A stretch of DNA of 26,907 nt from 1XD8-76 sp051880335 (GTDB lineage Bacteria; Bacillota; Clostridia; Lachnospirales; Lachnospiraceae): the NCBI GenBank assembly GCA_051880335.1, contig JBJENT010000270.1, forward strand, positions 1 to 26,907, written 5' to 3'. Each line of letters opens with the position of its first letter. Position 1 is the first letter of the stretch. Of the stretch, positions 8,099 through 15,764 are shown piece after piece. The notes below the pieces were generated by a model. It worked only from the letters and a program-made list of their open reading frames with translations, searched no databases and was not told where the DNA came from. The translations under genes were made by a program, and so were the position numbers.

Positions 8099-9074
8099 TA
8101 TATTGTTTGTTTCTTTCTTCTTTTGCTTCATATACTTCGTAAGCCTTTACAATTTTTTGTACCAGAGGATGTCGAACAACGTCTTTGCTTGTAAGCTCAC
8201 AAAAGGCGATATCATCAATATCCTTTAATACTTTTCCCGCCACATCCAGACCGGATTTTGTATCCGGAGCGAGATCCTTTTGAGACGCATCACCGGTCAC
8301 CACTACTTTTGATCCAAAACCGATTCGGGTTAAAAACATCTTCATCTGGGCAGGCGTTGTATTTTGTGCTTCATCTAATATAATATAGGCATTATCCAGC
8401 GTCCGTCCACGCATATAAGCAAGTGGTGCCACCTCAATAAGCCCTTTCTCCATATTCTTCGTAAAAGCTTCTGCCCCCATAATCTGATACAATGCGTCAT
8501 ATAACGGACGTAAATAGGGATCTACTTTGCTTTGAAGATCTCCCGGTAAAAAACCAAGCTTTTCACCTGCTTCAATAGCTGGTCTGGTTAAAATAATTCT
8601 GCCGACTTCCTCCCGTTTAAACGCTGTGATTGCCATTGCCATGGCAAGATATGTTTTTCCTGTACCGGCAGGTCCCAGCCCGAATACAATCATATTGTTC
8701 CGGATGGCATCCACATATTTCTTCTGTCCAAGAGTTTTCGGTTTCACAGGTTTTCCGTTTATCGTATGGCAGATGCAGTCACTGTCAATTTCACTGAGAA
8801 GCCCTTCTTTTTCTTCCGCCCCAAGAGAAATGGCATAATTTACATTCTGTTCTTCAATCTCCGTACCGTTTTGAGCCAGCGAAAGCAGTTGATTTATAAT
8901 ATTCTCAACCCTGTGGACTTTGCTTTCTTCCCCTTTGATTTTAACTGTTCCACCACGATTGATGATATCAACCTGATATTCTGATTCTATACTTTTTATA
9001 TAATGATCCTGCATACCAAACAGATTTCTTTGTTCTTCTGCCGGTATTTCCATTTCAATTGTAACGATATCCAT
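8049..9074 (-). CDS. phoH: PhoH-family ATPase
   Basis: This 341-residue cytoplasmic protein is a PhoH-like P-loop ATPase related to the helicase N-terminal fold. Residues ~15-75 form a KH-like RNA-binding module (YIKSIESEYQVDIINRGGTVKIKG). Walker A is GPAGTGKT (134-141), and Walker B is YIILDEAQNTTPAQMKMFL. VVTGDASQKDL and the RHPLVQKIVKAYE end of the family follow. Its cellular job is not settled; its linkage to ybeY points to RNA metabolism. It starts nine bases after the yqfD stop; an AAAAGGA sits immediately against the ATG, so spacing is poor. A ~24-residue basic tail extends past the usual family end and overlaps the next gene. Confidence 0.93.
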   Translation of the reverse strand: MDIVTIEMEIPAEEQRNLFGMQDHYIKSIESEYQVDIINRGGTVKIKGEESKVHRVENIINQLLSLAQNGTEIEEQNVNYAISLGAEEKEGLLSEIDSDCICHTINGKPVKPKTLGQKKYVDAIRNNMIVFGLGPAGTGKTYLAMAMAITAFKREEVGRIILTRPAIEAGEKLGFLPGDLQSKVDPYLRPLYDALYQIMGAEAFTKNMEKGLIEVAPLAYMRGRTLDNAYIILDEAQNTTPAQMKMFLTRIGFGSKVVVTGDASQKDLAPDTKSGLDVAGKVLKDIDDIAFCELTSKDVVRHPLVQKIVKAYEVYEAKEERNKQYNGNRSSRNRKNISKRN

Positions 9075-9083
9075 TCCTTTTCT

Positions 9084-10313
9084 TCATTCAGAGTCTGCCT
9101 CTAAAAGCTCCATTTTTTCCTGAGATACATCACGTATTACATTTTGATAAAATGGACCATTTACCATGATCCTTGTATCTAATGTAGCGTTATCCATATT
9201 CTTTTTTATATTAACATTTTTTGATATAATTTGTATACCTTTTTCCTGTAAACTTATCAGATATTCCGACAGAGAATCCTTTAATTCTTTTTTAATTTCC
9301 TCTTCTGTTTTTTCGTTCTTTTCTGTTTTGGTTTCATAAACATTCTGAATTCCAGCGCAAAAAACAGTTCCAAATATGGATATACTCTTATTTTTCTGTA
9401 TGGGCTCTGTTTCATATTCTTCAAAGGGTATATTTAAGATTTTAAACCGGAATACCTTATCATTTATCATAAGATAGGGATAGGATTTTACCTTTCCTGT
9501 TTTGAGAGTTGTATTTTGATATAAAGGTATTTTTATAGACTTATGAAGACAGGTTTGTATCATGATATCCGCATCGGCAATAACCTGTTCTTCATAGGAA
9601 GGCATTTCATTCTGGTCCAATATCAGGACACTGCCCTCTACCAGAATATCTCCTTTCTTTACACTGTCTCCTATGCTTACCTGTGGCGTTCCTGTCCTTG
9701 TAATGATGGACATGACCTTGCCTTCCTGCGTCGCACAAATATTATAATTGCTTTTCTGATCCGTCTTATCCGGAAGAGTTTTATCATTTTCATTAATATT
9801 CACATACAGTTTATTCTGCTTCATATATACTGTGACCCAGGTAATCTGACTGTACTGTTCCCGCATCTCACGTTCCAATGATTCTATGTCTATATTATGT
9901 TTTAAAACACCGATATGTATCCCTTCATCCTCTAAAAAACCAAGGATATCTTCTTCCTTTATTTCATTTTCTCCTTCTATTTCGATATCCCATAGAAAGA
10001 ATTGGGATGCAATCCCAATCAGGATACCAAACAAGATCATACATAAGAAAAACCATTTTTTCATAATTTTAGGAACTAAAAAAGGTAGTCCTATTCTTTT
10101 CAGAATCACTACCCTGGATGAGGTTTTATAAACGATGTCCTTTATCTGGTAAAATGCCTTTCTGCTGATATACATTTGATATCCATCATCCGTTTTTTGG
10201 ATATTCCACAGCAGAATCTTTCTGGCTCCGCAAAGATTCATAAAACGTTCCGGAGAAACGCCGGAAACATGAATAAATAAATAACCGGATATATATTTCA
10301 AAAATTTATACAT
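9084..10313 (-). CDS. yqfD: sporulation protein YqfD
   Basis: YqfD is needed for efficient sporulation in Bacillus subtilis and is widely conserved in spore formers. The 409-residue protein begins with the family N-terminus (KYISGYLFIHVSGVSPERFMNLC). It has a single membrane segment around residues 88-108 (KWFFLCMILFGILIGIASQF). A POTRA/FtsQ-like region follows, starting IEIEGENEIKEEDILGFLED. The rest is strand-rich, with a biotinyl/HlyD-like turn (SIGDSVKKGDILVEG) in the centre. This topology leaves most of the protein outside the cytoplasm. The ATG at 10313 has a weak GGA eight bases upstream. The leader contains one copy of a 41-bp tandem duplication of the end of yqfC. Confidence 0.9.
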   Translation of the reverse strand: MYKFLKYISGYLFIHVSGVSPERFMNLCGARKILLWNIQKTDDGYQMYISRKAFYQIKDIVYKTSSRVVILKRIGLPFLVPKIMKKWFFLCMILFGILIGIASQFFLWDIEIEGENEIKEEDILGFLEDEGIHIGVLKHNIDIESLEREMREQYSQITWVTVYMKQNKLYVNINENDKTLPDKTDQKSNYNICATQEGKVMSIITRTGTPQVSIGDSVKKGDILVEGSVLILDQNEMPSYEEQVIADADIMIQTCLHKSIKIPLYQNTTLKTGKVKSYPYLMINDKVFRFKILNIPFEEYETEPIQKNKSISIFGTVFCAGIQNVYETKTEKNEKTEEEIKKELKDSLSEYLISLQEKGIQIISKNVNIKKNMDNATLDTRIMVNGPFYQNVIRDVSQEKMELLEADSE

Positions 10314-10330
10314 GACTGTTTTCCATTCTA

Positions 10331-10412
10331 TATAATCTATATTAACTATTTTTCAAATAATACGGATTTAATATAATCTATATCAACTATTTTTCAAATA
10401 ATATGGATTCAA
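10331..10412 (-). repeat. 41-bp tandem duplication covering the yqfC stop
   Basis: Two adjacent 41-bp copies (10331-10371 and 10372-10412) differ at three positions by eye. The copy at 10372-10412 holds the last codons and stop of yqfC (stop at 10387) plus 15 bases after it. The other copy lies wholly in the leader of yqfD and keeps a TTGAAAAATAG segment equivalent to the end of yqfC. The period is not a multiple of three, so the downstream copy is out of frame. Confidence 0.9.
10370..10397 (-). promoter_or_regulatory. possible sigma-A-like promoter for yqfD inside the 41-bp repeat
   Basis: On the minus strand TTGAAA (10397-10392) and TATATT (10375-10370) are separated by 16 bases. The second repeat copy has TTGAAA with TATATA at 10334-10329, but initiation there would remove the yqfD ribosome binding site. 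The DNA is very A/T-rich, so chance is a serious alternative. Confidence 0.25.
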
Positions 10413-10677
10413 TTTTGCCGGTTATCTGCATGTCTTCCGATGTATAAAATGTGATAAACATATTTCTTCCCTGAAAGATAATCCTTCCTTTGCGCAGCAA
10501 AAGAACAATTCTTTCCTGAGAATAATCCAGTATCCCCTTATAGTTTTCTATCCAGACTTCTTCATTCCCGGATAAAGAAATGACAGAGTCTTTTTGAACC
10601 AAATCTCTTGGTATTTTAATAGACTCTGTCAGTATATTTTCATTTTTCTTTTTTAACTGATTCCAAAATTTTCCCAT
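10387..10677 (-). CDS. yqfC: YabP/YqfC-family sporulation protein YqfC
   Basis: The 96-residue product matches the YabP/YqfC family in length and pattern: a basic N-terminus, ESIKIPRDL near residue 20, VWIENYKGILDY, VLLLRKGRIIFQGRNMFI, and the closing TGKIESILFEK. YqfC is a sigma-E-dependent sporulation protein of unknown biochemistry encoded next to yqfD. The reading frame stays open upstream to 10827 and contains a hydrophobic stretch, but that part overlaps deoA and is absent from the family, so the ATG at 10677 is preferred. This ATG has no ribosome binding site upstream; instead a sigma-E-like promoter ends five bases before it. The end of the gene is duplicated downstream. Confidence 0.85.
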   Translation of the reverse strand: MGKFWNQLKKKNENILTESIKIPRDLVQKDSVISLSGNEEVWIENYKGILDYSQERIVLLLRKGRIIFQGRNMFITFYTSEDMQITGKIESILFEK

Positions 10678-10682
10678 ATCCA

Positions 10683-10711
10683 AATATATGATATAGATAT
10701 TCGAAACATTC
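10683..10711 (-). promoter_or_regulatory. sigma-E-like promoter before yqfC
   Basis: GAATGTT (10711-10705) matches the sigma-E -35 pattern KMATATT at six of seven positions. CATATATT (10690-10683) matches the -10 pattern CATACAMT at six of eight. The spacer is exactly 14 bases. The -10 element ends only five bases before the yqfC ATG, so a transcript from here would begin at or near the start codon. The match was made by eye. Confidence 0.45.
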
Positions 10712-10777
10712 CAAAACAGCTTATCGAACCCTGAAAGTATAATAAACAGCAGAATCAGAAATACTGTTTTTCGATTT

Positions 10778-12085
10778 TCAGGATAAAATAATTTCCTTAA
10801 TAACATCTGATTTTGTGATTGGCTCATCCGAGAAAGAATATGCCTTCAGGAAACGTTCTACAGCTGCCTGTTTTTTTGCATCATCTGCTGCATATATGGT
10901 TGCCAGAGATTCACCTTCCTTTACAAAATCACCGACTTTTTTATGAAGTACAAGTCCAACACGAAGGTCAATCTCGCTTTCCTTTGTCTCCCGGCCACCG
11001 CCAAGGATCAAAGAACAGATACCGATTTCATCACAGACAATATGGGAAATATAGCCCGTTTTTGGTGCCGGAATTTCTTCCACAATGGGAGCCTGCTCAA
11101 ATCGTTCCATATGATATACATAGTCCCCATCGCCACCCTGGGCACAGATAAATTCATGCAGTTTTTTCAGTGCCCTTCCGCTGGATATGGCATCCATACA
11201 CATGCTGCGTCCTTCTTCTACAGAAGCTGCTATTTCACCGTTCACCAACATCAGTGAACCTAATGTCAAACATAATTCCACAAAATCTTCCGGTCCTTTT
11301 CCGCATAAGGTATCGATTGCCTCTTTTACTTCCAGTATATTTCCTACCGCATAGCCAAGAGGCTGATCCATATCAGAAATAACAGCACAGGTCTTTTTTC
11401 CCGCATTTTTACCCAGGGAAACCATTTCAGACGCCAGGGCTCTGGCATCTTTTTCGTCTTTCATAAACGCACCGCTTCCTGTTTTTACATCCAGAACTAT
11501 AGCATCGGCACCGGCAGCTAATTTCTTACTCATAATAGAACTGGCGATCAGAGAAAGGTTATCCACCGTTGCTGTGACGTCCCGTAAGGCATACAGTTTC
11601 TTATCAGCAGGTGCCAGATCTGCAGTCTGCCCCATAATAGCTATACCGATTTCATTTACATTTTTGATAAATGTATCCGTACTTATTTCCGTGGAAAAAC
11701 CGGGAAAGCTTTCCAGTTTATCAATAGTGCCACCGGTATGTCCCAGTCCACGCCCGCTCATTTTGGCCACTTTCAGGCCACAGGAAGCCACCATAGGCGT
11801 TAATGCCAGAGACGTTTTATCTCCCACACCGCCGGTACTGTGCTTATCCACTTTCACACCATCAATACCGGAAAGATCCAGGGTATCACCGCTGTCTTTC
11901 ATGGCCAGGGTCAAATGAACTGTCTCTTCTTCATTCATACCTCTGAAATAAATGGCCATCATCATGGCAGACATCTGATAATCCGGAATAGTGCCAGTCG
12001 TATATCCTTCAATCATAAAATCAATTTCATCTTTTGTTAAGGCATCCCCATTTCTTTTTTTCATGATCAAGTCATACATTCTCAT
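10778..12085 (-). CDS. pyrimidine-nucleoside phosphorylase
   Basis: This enzyme splits uridine/thymidine-type nucleosides with phosphate to the free base and (deoxy)ribose 1-phosphate for salvage. The 435-residue protein has the family opening (RMYDLIMKKRNGDALTKDEI). The thymidine/pyrimidine phosphorylase signature KHSTGGVGDKTSL lies at residues 81-93, followed by SGRGLGHTGGTIDKLESFPG, VKTGSGAFM and the C-terminal barrel-sandwich domain (LVLHKKVGDFVKEGE). The length is that of the bacterial Pdp/DeoA enzymes. The sequence suits the broader-specificity Firmicutes Pdp better than strict thymidine phosphorylase, but I cannot prove specificity. The ATG at 12085 has GGGAGGT seven bases upstream. 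A perfect 8-bp stem lies just before that ribosome binding site. Confidence 0.93.
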   Translation of the reverse strand: MRMYDLIMKKRNGDALTKDEIDFMIEGYTTGTIPDYQMSAMMMAIYFRGMNEEETVHLTLAMKDSGDTLDLSGIDGVKVDKHSTGGVGDKTSLALTPMVASCGLKVAKMSGRGLGHTGGTIDKLESFPGFSTEISTDTFIKNVNEIGIAIMGQTADLAPADKKLYALRDVTATVDNLSLIASSIMSKKLAAGADAIVLDVKTGSGAFMKDEKDARALASEMVSLGKNAGKKTCAVISDMDQPLGYAVGNILEVKEAIDTLCGKGPEDFVELCLTLGSLMLVNGEIAASVEEGRSMCMDAISSGRALKKLHEFICAQGGDGDYVYHMERFEQAPIVEEIPAPKTGYISHIVCDEIGICSLILGGGRETKESEIDLRVGLVLHKKVGDFVKEGESLATIYAADDAKKQAAVERFLKAYSFSDEPITKSDVIKEIILS

Positions 12086-12105
12086 AAAAAATACCTCCCA
12101 AAATC

Positions 12106-12130
12106 ATCATGTTCCATTATTTAACATGAT
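12106..12130 (-). promoter_or_regulatory. perfect 8-bp inverted repeat in the phosphorylase leader
   Basis: The arms ATCATGTT and AACATGAT (12123-12130 and 12106-12113) flank a nine-base loop. The element ends seven bases upstream of the GGGAGGT ribosome binding site. A TATAAT match lies at 12157-12152 but without a recognisable -35, so whether this is an operator or an RNA hairpin is undecided. Confidence 0.45.
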
Positions 12131-12162
12131 TCACTCCATCAAACAGATACAATTATATTTCA

Positions 12163-12642
12163 TTATTTATGATATGGCTCATGATTTATGATGCGGAACG
12201 CGCGATAGATTTGTTCCGTTAAGATAACCCGCATCAACTGATGCGGGAAAGTCATATCTGAAAAACTTATTTTCTCATCTGCTCTGTCTGACACCTCTGT
12301 ATGAAGACCTAAAGAACCTCCAATCACAAAGGTAATATTGCTGACACCACTTATGGATAAATCCTCTATTTTTTTTGCAAATTGCAGGGAATCCATCTTC
12401 TTTCCAAGAATTTCCAGAGTAATCACATAGGAATCCGGTTTTATAAGCTTCAAAATTCTGTCGGCTTCTTTCTTTTTAATCCCCATATCCTGTATCTCAG
12501 AAGTTTTATCCGGTGTTTGTTCATCTGCAACTTCGTAAATATTGATTTTGCAATACCGACCAAGTCTTTTCACATATTCGGCCACAGCATCACGATAAAA
12601 CTTTTCTTTCAGTTTTCCAACTGTAATAATCGTTATATTCAT
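12163..12642 (-). CDS. rlmH: 23S rRNA (pseudouridine1915-N3)-methyltransferase RlmH
   Basis: RlmH is a small SPOUT methyltransferase that methylates N3 of pseudouridine 1915 in helix 69 of 23S rRNA, using S-adenosylmethionine. The 159-residue length is exact for the family. Visible landmarks are ITVGKLKEKFYRDAVAEYVKRL at the N-terminus, the knot-forming TFVIGGSLGL at ~104-113, and the terminal LTEQIYRAFRIINHEPYHK. The ATG overlaps the stop of the upstream zinc-ribbon gene by four bases (ATGA), so the two are probably translationally coupled. A GAGGA lies 12 bases upstream. Confidence 0.96.
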   Translation of the reverse strand: MNITIITVGKLKEKFYRDAVAEYVKRLGRYCKINIYEVADEQTPDKTSEIQDMGIKKKEADRILKLIKPDSYVITLEILGKKMDSLQFAKKIEDLSISGVSNITFVIGGSLGLHTEVSDRADEKISFSDMTFPHQLMRVILTEQIYRAFRIINHEPYHK

Positions 12643-13430
12643 GATTGCTCTGATTCCTCAAAAATAACCGGATAATATTCATCCACAAAACGGTTTAAAT
12701 AACCCTCGTCCAGGTTCAGGAAATTCTCTGAAATTCTGCTTTTCATCTCTTCAAAACGTTTGAAATACTTTTGCTCTTCCGAAAGGGCATCCTCCGATAG
12801 TTCCTCTTCCGAAAACAATTTGGTGTCAATGGTTTCTTTATTCAGGTTTTCCTCACACCATTTCCGGATTTCAGAAGTCAAATCTGCTTCTGCTACCGCT
12901 TTTCTTGCATACTCTTTTGCATTTTTAGCGGAAATAAGTCCTGTGATAAAGAACACAAGAAACATGGCGCCCATAACCCCGGTAAGCATATAATTCGATT
13001 TCAGGTTGAGCGGTACCTTTATGACATCACATAAGATCAGTACTAATGCCACTAATCCGATACCACCAACCAGAATCAACGTAGCTGCAGAAGACTTATT
13101 GTCTTCTGCACGCTCCGCATAATTTTTATATCTTCCTTTTCTGGAAGGAGCATCCTGCCCTTCCTCTTCATATTCAGAAGGATCTGCCTGTAAAGTATCC
13201 TCAAAGGCCTGTAAAATGTCATTTACATCATGCTCAGAATCCATATCTACGTCTTCATCAAATACTTTCTGTACATATGCAAGTCGTAGCTTATCATCCT
13301 CCGATAAAAAGCCCGATGATTTCTTTTTCGCCCTCTCTTCTTCCAGACTATCCACTAGTTCAACCTGGCAGTCAGCACAAACCTTTACACCTTCATAATA
13401 TTCGTTTTTACAAATAGGACACCATGGCAT
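12639..13430 (-). CDS. zinc-ribbon protein with two membrane segments, function unknown
   Basis: The 263-residue protein starts with a compact zinc ribbon (C4, C7, C18, C21 in WCPICKNEYYEGVKVCADCQ). An acidic, low-complexity linker of ~85 residues follows. Two membrane segments (~115-137 and ~147-166) form a hairpin, and the tail is acidic and probably helical. I do not recognise a characterised family. The ATG at 13430 is chosen because it follows the nfnB stop by four bases and has GAAGGA upstream; a GTG at 13451 would overlap nfnB. The gene overlaps rlmH by four bases, so nfnB, this gene and rlmH look co-translated. Both termini of the membrane hairpin probably face the cytoplasm. Confidence 0.75.
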   Translation of the reverse strand: MPWCPICKNEYYEGVKVCADCQVELVDSLEEERAKKKSSGFLSEDDKLRLAYVQKVFDEDVDMDSEHDVNDILQAFEDTLQADPSEYEEEGQDAPSRKGRYKNYAERAEDNKSSAATLILVGGIGLVALVLILCDVIKVPLNLKSNYMLTGVMGAMFLVFFITGLISAKNAKEYARKAVAEADLTSEIRKWCEENLNKETIDTKLFSEEELSEDALSEEQKYFKRFEEMKSRISENFLNLDEGYLNRFVDEYYPVIFEESEQS

Positions 13431-13434
13431 AGTT

Positions 13435-14826
13435 TTATTTTCCTTCTCCACTCAAATATTCATGTATACCCTGTGCAGCAGTTTTACCGGCTCCCATTGC
13501 CAGAATAACGGTTGCCGCACCTGTTACAGCATCACCACCTGCATAAACTGCAAGTTTTGATGTAGCACCTGTTTCATCACTTGCCACAATACACTTTCTC
13601 CTATTGACTTCAAGACCTTTTGTGGTAGAAGAAATCAAAGGATTTGGAGAGGTTCCAAGTGACATAATAACCGTATCAACTTCAATCACAAACTCAGAAC
13701 CGGGAATTTCCACAGGTCTTCTTCTTCCTGATTCATCCGGCTCACCAAGCTGCATTTTAATGCATTTAATTCCATTTACCCATCCGTTCTCATCCACCAG
13801 GATTTCCACCGGATTGGTAAGCAGATCGAAGATAATTCCTTCCTCTTTTGCATGATGCACTTCCTCTACTCTGGCAGGGAGTTCTTCTTCGGATCTTCTA
13901 TATACAATATGTACTTCCGAACCAAGTCTGAGGGCTGTTCTTGCAGCATCCATAGCAACATTACCACCGCCAACAACTGCCGTCTTTTTCCCACGCATGA
14001 TCGGGGTATTGGAATTCTCATCGAAGGCTTTCATCAGATTACTTCTGGTTAAGTATTCATTTGCTGAGAACACACCATTTGCCTGTTCTCCCGGAATGCC
14101 CATGAATTTCGGAAGACCGGCACCGGAACCGATAAATACTGCATCAAAACCTTCTTCTTCCAGCAGTTCATCTATGGTTACGGATTTTCCGATAACCACA
14201 TCTGTTTCGATTTTTACACCCAGAGATTTTACATTTTCAATTTCTTTTTTCACAACCTTCTCTTTTGGAAGACGGAACTCAGGAATACCATAAACCAGTA
14301 CACCGCCTGCCTCATGAAGGGCCTCAAAAATAGTTACATCATAACCAAGTTTAGCCAGATCTCCTGCACAGGTAAGACCAGCCGGACCGGAACCGATCAC
14401 AGCAACTTTTTTACCCAGTTTTTCCTTTGCTCCTTCCGGTTTGATACCGTTTTCTCTTGCCCAGTCTGCTGCAAAACGTTCCAGCTTACCAATGGAGACA
14501 GGTTCTCCTTTGATGCCTCTGATACATTTTCCTTCGCACTGGCTTTCCTGAGGACAGACACGTCCACAGACAGCAGGAAGTGCAGATGCTTCGCTGATCA
14601 CCTGATAAGCAGCTTCCATATCATCATTTTTGATTTTTTCAATAAATCCCGGAATATTAATGGCAACCGGACATCCCTTCACGCACTGTGCATTTTTACA
14701 GTTAATGCAGCGGGATGCTTCTTCCATAGCCTCTTCTTTGTTATATCCAAGACAAACCTCTTCAAAATTTGTTGCTCTAACTTTTGGGTCCTGTTCTCTC
14801 ACAGGAGTTTTCTTTAATACATCCAT
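13435..14826 (-). CDS. nfnB: NfnB-type large subunit of ferredoxin-NADP transhydrogenase (GltA-like)
   Basis: The 463-residue flavoprotein is built like the small subunit of glutamate synthase. The N-terminal ferredoxin-like region carries Cys motifs CINCKNAQCVKGCP and CGRVCPQESQCEGKC for two iron-sulphur clusters. FAD binds at AVIGSGPAGLTCAGDLAKLG and NADP(H) at AVVGGGNVAMDAARTALRLG, followed by YRRSEEELPAR. The product is often annotated as homotetrameric glutamate synthase. The adjacent NfnA-type gene 21 bp upstream and the lack of a large GltB subunit point to NfnAB instead. NfnAB performs electron-bifurcating exchange between NADPH, NAD+ and ferredoxin in the cytoplasm. The ATG at 14826 has AGGTG upstream. 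The subunit call rests on gene pairing, and related SudAB-type complexes are an alternative. Confidence 0.85.
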   Translation of the reverse strand: MDVLKKTPVREQDPKVRATNFEEVCLGYNKEEAMEEASRCINCKNAQCVKGCPVAINIPGFIEKIKNDDMEAAYQVISEASALPAVCGRVCPQESQCEGKCIRGIKGEPVSIGKLERFAADWARENGIKPEGAKEKLGKKVAVIGSGPAGLTCAGDLAKLGYDVTIFEALHEAGGVLVYGIPEFRLPKEKVVKKEIENVKSLGVKIETDVVIGKSVTIDELLEEEGFDAVFIGSGAGLPKFMGIPGEQANGVFSANEYLTRSNLMKAFDENSNTPIMRGKKTAVVGGGNVAMDAARTALRLGSEVHIVYRRSEEELPARVEEVHHAKEEGIIFDLLTNPVEILVDENGWVNGIKCIKMQLGEPDESGRRRPVEIPGSEFVIEVDTVIMSLGTSPNPLISSTTKGLEVNRRKCIVASDETGATSKLAVYAGGDAVTGAATVILAMGAGKTAAQGIHEYLSGEGK

Positions 14827-14847
14827 TTATCTCACCTACACATCCAA

Positions 14848-15729
14848 TCAGTTACAGTTTCCGCATCCGCCGTGATGTGTGTCTCCTTCCTGAAGTTTTA
14901 ACATTGCTCTTCCTTCTGCAGTCTTATACTGCTGCTGACGTTTCATGGCATTATCAAAATCTACCAGATGTCCGTCAAATTCCGGTCCATCTACACAGGC
15001 AAATTTCACTTCGCCGCCAACCAGCACACGACATGCTCCGCACATACCGGTTCCGTCAACCATGATAGGGTTCAGAGAAACAATTGTAGGAATGCCTAAA
15101 TCTTTTGTCAATTTGCAAACAAACTTCATCATGATCATAGGTCCGATACAGATACAAAGATCGTATGTCTTGCCTTCCTGTTCTACCAGATCCTGTAATG
15201 TTTTGGTAACCATTCCGGATCTTCCATAAGAGCCATCATCTGTTGTTACATAAAGATTTCCGGCAACTGCTTCCATCTCTTTTTCCAGGATCAAAATATT
15301 CTGGGATTTTGCTCCCATGATAACATCTGCATCGACTCCGTTTTCATGCAGCCATTTTACCTGTGGATAAACAGGAGCTGTTCCCACACCACCGGCAACA
15401 AACACAATTTTTTTCTTTTTTAAATCTTCAATGTTTTCATTACACAATTCAGAAGGACATCCAAGTGGTCCCACAAAGTCGCGGAAAGCATCTCCTTCTT
15501 CTAATTCTGACATCATTTGTGTTGCAGCACCAACGATCTGAAATACAATCGTAATGGTTCCGGCCTGTCTGTCATAATCGCATATGGTAAGAGGAATACG
15601 TTCTCCCTCTTCATCCATTCTTACAATGACAAATTGTCCGGGAAGACAGCTTTTTGCAACCCTCTTTGCTTCAACTACCATCTGAAAAATATTATCGGTA
15701 AGTTTAGCCTTTTCCAAAATTTTAAACAT
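14848..15729 (-). CDS. nfnA: NfnA-type FAD/NAD(H)-binding subunit
   Basis: This 293-residue protein is a sulfide/dihydroorotate-dehydrogenase-like FAD/NAD-binding subunit. The N-terminal flavin barrel includes PLTICDYDRQAGTITIVFQ, and the nucleotide domain has IVFVAGGVGTAPVYPQ. A [2Fe-2S] site is formed by MCGACRV and FACVDGPEFDGHLVDF; the ACVDGPEFDG block is diagnostic of this subfamily. Family knowledge says this subunit binds NAD(H) and holds the bifurcating-complex [2Fe-2S] cluster, partnering the NfnB-type protein downstream. The last residues are HHGGCGNCN, a His/Cys-rich tail. The ATG at 15729 has AAGGAGG five bases upstream. It is 35 bp after a membrane-protein gene. Confidence 0.87.
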   Translation of the reverse strand: MFKILEKAKLTDNIFQMVVEAKRVAKSCLPGQFVIVRMDEEGERIPLTICDYDRQAGTITIVFQIVGAATQMMSELEEGDAFRDFVGPLGCPSELCNENIEDLKKKKIVFVAGGVGTAPVYPQVKWLHENGVDADVIMGAKSQNILILEKEMEAVAGNLYVTTDDGSYGRSGMVTKTLQDLVEQEGKTYDLCICIGPMIMMKFVCKLTKDLGIPTIVSLNPIMVDGTGMCGACRVLVGGEVKFACVDGPEFDGHLVDFDNAMKRQQQYKTAEGRAMLKLQEGDTHHGGCGNCN

Positions 15730-15764
15730 AATATCCTCCTTCTTGTTTTATATATAAATCCCCT

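Noticed and set aside
8049..8131. Programmed frameshift or fusion between phoH and the PgpH-like gene
   Set aside because: The overlap contains no convincing slippery heptamer with a downstream structure; simple overlapping starts explain it.
10678..10827. Upstream extension of yqfC by 50 codons with a hydrophobic segment (VFLILLFIILSGF)
   Set aside because: The first part overlaps the end of the phosphorylase gene and no YqfC family member has such a segment; the 96-residue form fits the family.
12152..12157. Perfect TATAAT before the nucleoside phosphorylase gene
   Set aside because: No -35 element is visible 16-18 bases upstream, and such matches are common in this A/T-rich gap, so it is not listed as a promoter.
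13431..13451. GTG start extending the zinc-ribbon protein by seven residues
   Set aside because: It would overlap nfnB, while the ATG at 13430 follows the nfnB stop by four bases and has a suitable ribosome binding site.
14314..14817. 167-codon open frame on the plus strand
   Set aside because: It is the antisense shadow of nfnB; the peptide is Phe/Ser-rich as expected from reverse reading of a coding gene.
13435..14826. Glutamate synthase as the function of the GltA-like gene
   Set aside because: There is no large glutamate synthase subunit nearby and the adjacent NfnA-type partner fits a transhydrogenase better.
15747..15758. 12-bp palindrome TTTATATATAAA before nfnA
   Set aside because: It is pure A/T and expected by chance; it has no T tract or neighbouring promoter.
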